Assembly: GCA_019695335.1 (NCBI GenBank)
Contig: JAIBAF010000025.1
Location: 1-46,977, forward strand
Origin: a bacterium
GTDB lineage: Bacteria > CLD3 > SB21
Reading direction: 5' to 3'
Length of the DNA: 46,977 bases
Part shown: piece by piece, positions 42,259 through 46,977 of the stretch
Numbering within the stretch: position 1 is the stretch's first letter
Layout of the letters: every line of letters begins with the position of its first letter
The notes under the pieces: generated by a model
The model's input: only the letters and a program-made list of their open reading frames with translations
The model's database searches: none
What the model was told of the DNA's origin: nothing
Translations under genes and position numbers: made by a program

Positions 42259-45024
42259 CTATGAAGCGTATTGCAATGTATACGGCGATAGCTGACTTGC
42301 CATCTCAAAACGGATACGCGCATAATCTAAAATCTCGTGATTTTCAATGGCCTGTTCTTTAAGGCCGTCGGCGGCAATTACATATTTATTTGTAGCAAGC
42401 GCTTCTTTAATAAACGTCATGGAACTGAACGTTTCGGAAACGATACTTTGCAGTGTAATGGCATAAAACACGCGATACAACGTCGCTTTGTCTAAGTTGA
42501 AAACTTCTCTGCGTGCGGGCTCGAGATAATCCGGAAATTTATCCGGCACGATCGTATACGTTTTTTCAGCTTCTTCGCCTGTTTCAGGATCGATCATCGG
42601 CTTGCCCGATTTATCTTTTTTGATAACCTTCACGTCGACTTTCCCGTATTTGCCGTTAAAACAATCGCGGCAAATCGAATCCAACGGTAAAGGCTCACGT
42701 GATGCTTGCAGTCCCAAATCACATTTCAAGCGTTCGACCAATTGTTTGATGCCAAGCTCGACCTTGAGTTCGTTGCTGCGAAGTTTTGTAGAACTATAAC
42801 TCAGCAGTGCAATGGCCTCATCGGTCAGTCGATTAATTTTTTGTAAGTTTTGAAGTTCCTCGCGGCTGGTTTGATTAATGAACGCAAGCAGTTGCTCACG
42901 CGTTTCAACTTGTTTTCTAAGCGTATGCACGTCGATATTTTCACGAGCTTCTTTATATTCGTATTGTTCGAGAATGCGTTTTGCATCGATATTTTTAATG
43001 CTGCGCAGCAATTCATTTTGAGTCAATTTAATGAGCGAACGTTTACCCGTACGCTTTAATTCATACACTTCCATATCCCAGCCGGATGCCAGGAATTGTG
43101 CGATGAGAATACTCCGGATTTTTTCATATTTTGCGTAATAAGCAACGGGAAATTCTCCGCGATTTTCCATATCGCGCTTGGCATGTTCTTCTTCATCGCT
43201 TAAAAGATCAAGAAATTTATCATCGACGATTTTGTATACTTTGCTTCGCAAGTCCATCCGAGCTGCATCCAATTCTTTATCATGATCGGCTTTCGCAAGA
43301 ATATAATCGAATAACACTTCTTCATCGATCAAACGCAATGACAGTTGCAGTTCGCGGTTGTTGATTACGTGATAGAGAATGATCCATTGTTCGTCAAGCG
43401 AACGGTCTTTGAGAGGCGTTCGTTTTTCTTTTTCAGGTACTTCTAAATTTTGACGGTCAAATCCGTTGTAATGCAGCGTTTCTTTTCCGGCGTGCGTGCC
43501 GTCATATTCGTACCGCAATTTTTTGATTTCCCGATACAAATTGATGCGCCGAGTAAAACTGTAGGTGAGAGAAAGTCGTCCGGCGAGAATTTTGATAATT
43601 TGATCCGGCATTACATCGCCTAATTCCTGTGTCAGCATCGCCGCAATATAAAATGACATGATCGCCGACGCGTGGCGGCGTTCCGCAGCACGCTCGATAA
43701 ACATTTCGTGGATCAGCGGAAGTTCGGACTGATTGACCATGAACGTCCGGAACTGTTCTTCAATGGGTTCAAATCCTTCAAGCGTCGTGGTATTGGTCAT
43801 GATGCGGTTTAGAAAAAATCGCACTTCAAGATCCGGCACGCGCTGGCGGTACTGGCTTGGTAAATTATTCATCACGGCCTGTCCGTTGATCGTTTCAACG
43901 TCGGCTTTGATGTTGTTGCAAAACATTTTCAAAATGACTTCATTCATTTTAATTTGCGTGTTCGGAGCCAGGAGTAGTTTACCGAGCGCATACATGACAA
44001 AATGTTTGATTTTCGGCGTGTAATCTTTGATCATGGCCAAAGCAGGTTCAAAGAGTTGTTCGTTCTTCGTATCGCGCATGATTTTTTGAAGCCGCTTTTC
44101 ATCAAAGTAATAATAAACCAGACCTTCGAGGACTTCATACGCTGTAAGTTCGGCTATAACTTTGCGTTTGGCGTTTTCCGAAAGCGCTTCTCCCTTTTGC
44201 TTTTCAACAAGACTGATCGTTTTTTTGATTTCTATCGCAAGCGCTTCATCGGCTTTTTTGATCTCCTTTTGCATGGAGTTCTGATTTCTAAGGCTAGTGG
44301 AAAAATCGTACAGGCCGGGCAATACCGTTTCCGCCTCACCGACTTCCTTCAAACGATCGTATAGAAAATCGATAATATAATCCGAGTATCCGTACGACTC
44401 AACAGATTCGCGGATGATTTCTTTAAAGAACACGGGGTAAACGTACTGATCCAGATCCAGTTTACCGCCCCATCCGTCGTTGAGTTTTTTATAACCTTCA
44501 AGATAAATATTATCACAAAACCCTGAAAAATGATGGATCAACCGGACCATGCTGCCAACGTCGTTTTTCGATTTAATAAAATCTGTGTAAATTCTCATCA
44601 TTCTCGAAAACCGGTCGACGTCGTCATCGGCTTCCATAAAAGGTTTGAAAATCTGAAAAACCGCTTCCATCGCATTGCGGAAATGATCGATGAATTCCTC
44701 GCCCGATGGCAATTCCAACATTTCATCTTTAAATATCAGCCCGTCGATTGCGTCAACATCGAAACCCTGTTCCGTCAGAAAATCAAACAGTTTCATGTAC
44801 ATCATGCGATGCGTAATAAAAAACGACGGGAGAGAATTGAAACCCTTCCGGATATCTTTGTTCTCTTCGAGCGTGATCAAAATATTCATCAGCGATTTTA
44901 GTGCGGCTTTGCTGTTGGATTCGCTGATCGGCAATACCCGGTTCAATCCGCTGATATAGTTGTCGTAAACTGCTTTAGTGCTGTCGTCGACGCCGACAGT
45001 TAAAATATGTTTGGTATCAATCAT
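42259..45024 (-). CDS. Large cytoplasmic protein of unknown family
   Basis: A 921-residue open frame with normal composition that I cannot assign. It has no signal peptide or membrane helix. The sequence is highly charged and appears mostly alpha-helical, with Lys/Glu-rich stretches suggesting coiled coil around 275-310 (KKADEALAIEIKKTISLVEK) and 680-750 (QVETREQLLAFINQ, LQNLQKINRLTDEAIALL). A single CxxC (Cys785-Arg-Asp-Cys788) occurs in DSICRDCFNGKYG, followed by a basic insertion (KVIKKDKSGKPMIDPETGEE). No nucleotide-binding or catalytic signature is evident. It lies 40 nt after the acyl-CoA ligase and 57 nt before the peptide-binding genes, on the same strand, so cotranscription is likely. 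No SD is visible before the ATG. Function unknown; it may be a scaffold. Confidence 0.85.
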   Translation of the reverse strand: MIDTKHILTVGVDDSTKAVYDNYISGLNRVLPISESNSKAALKSLMNILITLEENKDIRKGFNSLPSFFITHRMMYMKLFDFLTEQGFDVDAIDGLIFKDEMLELPSGEEFIDHFRNAMEAVFQIFKPFMEADDDVDRFSRMMRIYTDFIKSKNDVGSMVRLIHHFSGFCDNIYLEGYKKLNDGWGGKLDLDQYVYPVFFKEIIRESVESYGYSDYIIDFLYDRLKEVGEAETVLPGLYDFSTSLRNQNSMQKEIKKADEALAIEIKKTISLVEKQKGEALSENAKRKVIAELTAYEVLEGLVYYYFDEKRLQKIMRDTKNEQLFEPALAMIKDYTPKIKHFVMYALGKLLLAPNTQIKMNEVILKMFCNNIKADVETINGQAVMNNLPSQYRQRVPDLEVRFFLNRIMTNTTTLEGFEPIEEQFRTFMVNQSELPLIHEMFIERAAERRHASAIMSFYIAAMLTQELGDVMPDQIIKILAGRLSLTYSFTRRINLYREIKKLRYEYDGTHAGKETLHYNGFDRQNLEVPEKEKRTPLKDRSLDEQWIILYHVINNRELQLSLRLIDEEVLFDYILAKADHDKELDAARMDLRSKVYKIVDDKFLDLLSDEEEHAKRDMENRGEFPVAYYAKYEKIRSILIAQFLASGWDMEVYELKRTGKRSLIKLTQNELLRSIKNIDAKRILEQYEYKEARENIDVHTLRKQVETREQLLAFINQTSREELQNLQKINRLTDEAIALLSYSSTKLRSNELKVELGIKQLVERLKCDLGLQASREPLPLDSICRDCFNGKYGKVDVKVIKKDKSGKPMIDPETGEEAEKTYTIVPDKFPDYLEPARREVFNLDKATLYRVFYAITLQSIVSETFSSMTFIKEALATNKYVIAADGLKEQAIENHEILDYARIRFEMASQLSPYTLQYAS

Positions 45025-45064
45025 GATAATAAAAGTTTATAAATGACTTTCTGTGACCATATCA

Positions 45065-46885
45065 TTAAAATGCGTCGCGAGCATCTTCCAGGTTTTTACT
45101 GTACAATTCATGAATAATATTTTCGAAATTATCGATCACGACGTTGCGTTTAACTTTAAGCGACGGCGTAAGTTCGCCCGATTCGATCGTAAACGCGCGT
45201 GGCAGCAGAGCGAATTTTTTAACTTTTTCATAGCGGGCAAATCCGGCACGGTCCTGGGCTTCCTGAATTACCTGATCCAACATCTTGTATATTTCAGGAT
45301 GTTTGAGCAATTCTTCTTCGGAATTAAATTTCAATTGATTCGATTTCGCATAGTTCCGGAGCCTTTCAAAATTCGGCACAATGAGCGCACTGATAAAATT
45401 GCGTTTATCGCCGATGACCATGACTTGTTCAATATACGGAATGGTGACTAAAATATTTTCGATCGGTTGAGGCGCAACATTTTTACCACCGGATGTGACG
45501 ATAATATTTTTCTTGCGGTCCGTGATCGTGAGATAATCGTCGGAATCGAGAAATCCGATATCGCCGGTATGAAACCATCCGTCGGCATCAAGGACTTCTT
45601 TCGTGGCGGCTTCATTTTTATAATACCCGAGCATGACGTGAGGGCCGCGAGTAAGGATTTCTCCATCCTCGGCAATTTTGACTTCCACGCCTTCTATCGC
45701 GCATCCGACGGAACCGAACTTGATCAATGCCGGCCGATTGACTGTAATAACCGGCGACGTCTCCGTCAAGCCGTATCCCTCTAAAATCGTGACGCCCATA
45801 TCGGCAAAAAATTCGGCAATTTCTTTCGAGAGCGGCGCTCCCCCCGATACCATGATTTTAATTCGGCCGCCTAAACGTCCCCGCAATTTGGAGTACACCA
45901 GTTTATCGGCAATTTTATACGAAAATCCTTTGCTCCCCGTTTCTCGCGCTTTTTTACCGACGCGCTGCGCCCACGCAAAAATTTTCCGACGGATCGGCGG
46001 AGCCGAAGCAAGATTATCGCGGACACGGTCATACATTTTTTCGTACAATCGGGGAACGGCTGTCATCAGCGTTGGCCGAACCTCACCCATATTCGCCGCC
46101 ACTGTTTCAATGCTCTCGGCATAGGCAACGGACGATCCGTTGAAAAACGGCAGGTAATGGCCGGGATTGCGTTCGAAAATATGCGACAACGGAAGGAATG
46201 ATAAAAATACATCGTCATGCATCACGGGAAAAACAGTTGAACAAACCATAGAATTCGACAATAGATTTTTGTGCGTCAGCATAACGCCTTTAGGGGTACC
46301 GGTTGTTCCGGACGTATAAATGATCGTCGCCACGTCGTTCGCTTGGACTGCATTGGACGCTTGTTTGAGATAATCCGTTTTACCTTCGGTGAATTTTTTT
46401 CCAAGAGCCTGCAGCTCATCAAAATGTAATACCCAGTCGTTTTTCTTCGGATCTTTGGAAAACAAAACCACGTGCGTCAATTGCGGGCATTTAGATTTTA
46501 CTTGTATGACTTTTTCCAATTGCTCCGCATCGGCGACGAAGGCGATTTTGCTGTCGGAGTTTTTGAGAATGTATTCGACTTGGGGAACGGGAAGCGTGGG
46601 ATATATGGGAACAGTAACCGCACCTAAACTTAAAATCGAAAAGTCGCTCATTGCCCATTCCTGGCGTGTGCCGGCTATGATGGCGACTTTATCATTTTTC
46701 TTGACGCCAAGCGAAGCAAGCCCCATCGCCATGTTGCAAATGATGGCCCCAACTTCGGAGTACGTCTGGCCGCGATATTGGCCGTCCCGTTTGGTCATGT
46801 ACAAGGTTTTATTTGCAAATTTCGCAATGTTTTCATGAAACATATGCGCAATCGATGGCACAGAAGTATTTGCCAACGGATCCAT
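45065..46885 (-). CDS. Long-chain acyl-CoA synthetase (AMP-forming, FadD15-like)
   Basis: A 606-residue adenylate-forming enzyme activating fatty acids to acyl-CoA via acyl-AMP. The P-loop is at about 191-200 (IIYTSGTTGTPKGVMLTH). Later motifs are FLSFLPLSHIFERNPGHYLP, ILEGYGLTETSPVITVN, GEILTRGPHVMLGYYKNEAA, DGWFHTGDIGFLDSDDYLTI (the ATP-ribose Asp), TDRKKNIIVTSGGKNVAPQP (hinge), and a C-terminal Lys region ELTPSLKVKRNVV. This is the FadD15/FACS type, peripheral at the inner membrane. AAGGAG lies 7 nt before the ATG. The 92 nt upstream (46886-46977) show no other gene or clear promoter. It is first of the minus-strand series that includes the unknown 921-residue protein. Confidence 0.95.
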   Translation of the reverse strand: MDPLANTSVPSIAHMFHENIAKFANKTLYMTKRDGQYRGQTYSEVGAIICNMAMGLASLGVKKNDKVAIIAGTRQEWAMSDFSILSLGAVTVPIYPTLPVPQVEYILKNSDSKIAFVADAEQLEKVIQVKSKCPQLTHVVLFSKDPKKNDWVLHFDELQALGKKFTEGKTDYLKQASNAVQANDVATIIYTSGTTGTPKGVMLTHKNLLSNSMVCSTVFPVMHDDVFLSFLPLSHIFERNPGHYLPFFNGSSVAYAESIETVAANMGEVRPTLMTAVPRLYEKMYDRVRDNLASAPPIRRKIFAWAQRVGKKARETGSKGFSYKIADKLVYSKLRGRLGGRIKIMVSGGAPLSKEIAEFFADMGVTILEGYGLTETSPVITVNRPALIKFGSVGCAIEGVEVKIAEDGEILTRGPHVMLGYYKNEAATKEVLDADGWFHTGDIGFLDSDDYLTITDRKKNIIVTSGGKNVAPQPIENILVTIPYIEQVMVIGDKRNFISALIVPNFERLRNYAKSNQLKFNSEEELLKHPEIYKMLDQVIQEAQDRAGFARYEKVKKFALLPRAFTIESGELTPSLKVKRNVVIDNFENIIHELYSKNLEDARDAF

Positions 46886-46977
46886 GACATGACTCCTTGG
46901 TAAAATTTTGAAACGTGTAATAACTTGCTAAATACCCAGCTTACCACGGCGGTTCGCTGCAACATGTCCATGTGTCC

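Noticed and set aside
1-46977. tRNA, rRNA, CRISPR arrays, insertion sequences, phage genes
   Set aside because: I looked in all intergenic stretches and found no cloverleaf-like sequence, no regularly spaced repeats, no transposase or integrase motifs, and no rRNA-like sequence.

Overview
The window is about 47 kb of bacterial chromosome with no rRNA, tRNA, CRISPR array, insertion sequence or phage gene that I can see. Gene content points to the FCB group: an ECF sigma/FecR/TonB-receptor locus with a DUF4249 lipoprotein, two PorV/PorQ-type outer-membrane proteins, a protein with a type IX secretion (T9SS)-like C-terminal tail, FG-GAP/FlgD-Ig proteins and a COX24/mS38-type mini-protein. Unlike typical Bacteroidota, many genes have clear Shine-Dalgarno (SD) sequences (GGAGG, AAGGAG), and the best promoters look like ordinary sigma-70 boxes with 17-18 nt spacers. 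I therefore infer a deep FCB lineage (Calditrichota/KSB1/Marinimicrobia-like) rather than Bacteroidota proper. This is an inference and no marker gene was compared. Layout, left part: 1-2156 is the 5' part of tex (minus strand, cut by the window edge). 2284-9300 is a compact minus-strand signalling and uptake operon, read from the right: ECF sigma, FecR, an STN-domain protein with LA_2272-like repeats, two tiny one-helix membrane ORFs, an STN/TonB-dependent receptor, and a DUF4249 lipoprotein. A divergent promoter region (9301-9427) also serves a plus-strand SRPBCC/TIGR01777 epimerase pair. Next on the minus strand come an alpha/beta-hydrolase lipoprotein, an N-acetylmuramoyl-alanine amidase overlapping purD, a TonB-like protein, an orphan FAD/4Fe-4S subunit resembling the beta subunit of 4-hydroxybenzoyl-CoA reductase, and rpe. 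Middle part: 17393-21084 (+) holds an FG-GAP/FlgD-Ig exported protein, a PBP4-type carboxypeptidase and a PorV/PorQ-like protein. 21089-23569 (-) holds a cNMP-binding protein, rfbB and pyrB. 23982-33043 (+) holds a second PorV-like protein, a large exported M6-peptidase-like protein whose zinc motif is destroyed, a polysaccharide flippase, RNase R (apparently starting at AUU) and an LptF/LptG permease. Right part, all minus strand: acyl-CoA ligase, a 921-residue protein of unknown family, four tandem family-5 peptide-binding lipoproteins without permease genes, sppA, an HU/IHF-like protein, a 31-residue COX24-type protein and truA. Functionally, much of the window concerns the cell envelope: outer-membrane uptake with its regulation, murein turnover, surface secretion, glycan and LPS export, and periplasmic peptide capture. 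Housekeeping genes are interspersed. The points I consider most worth following are the micro-ORFs and the second STN protein in the FecR operon, the pseudo-M6 protein, the AUU start of rnr, the orphan reductase subunit, the unknown 921-residue protein and the quadruplicated peptide-binding proteins.
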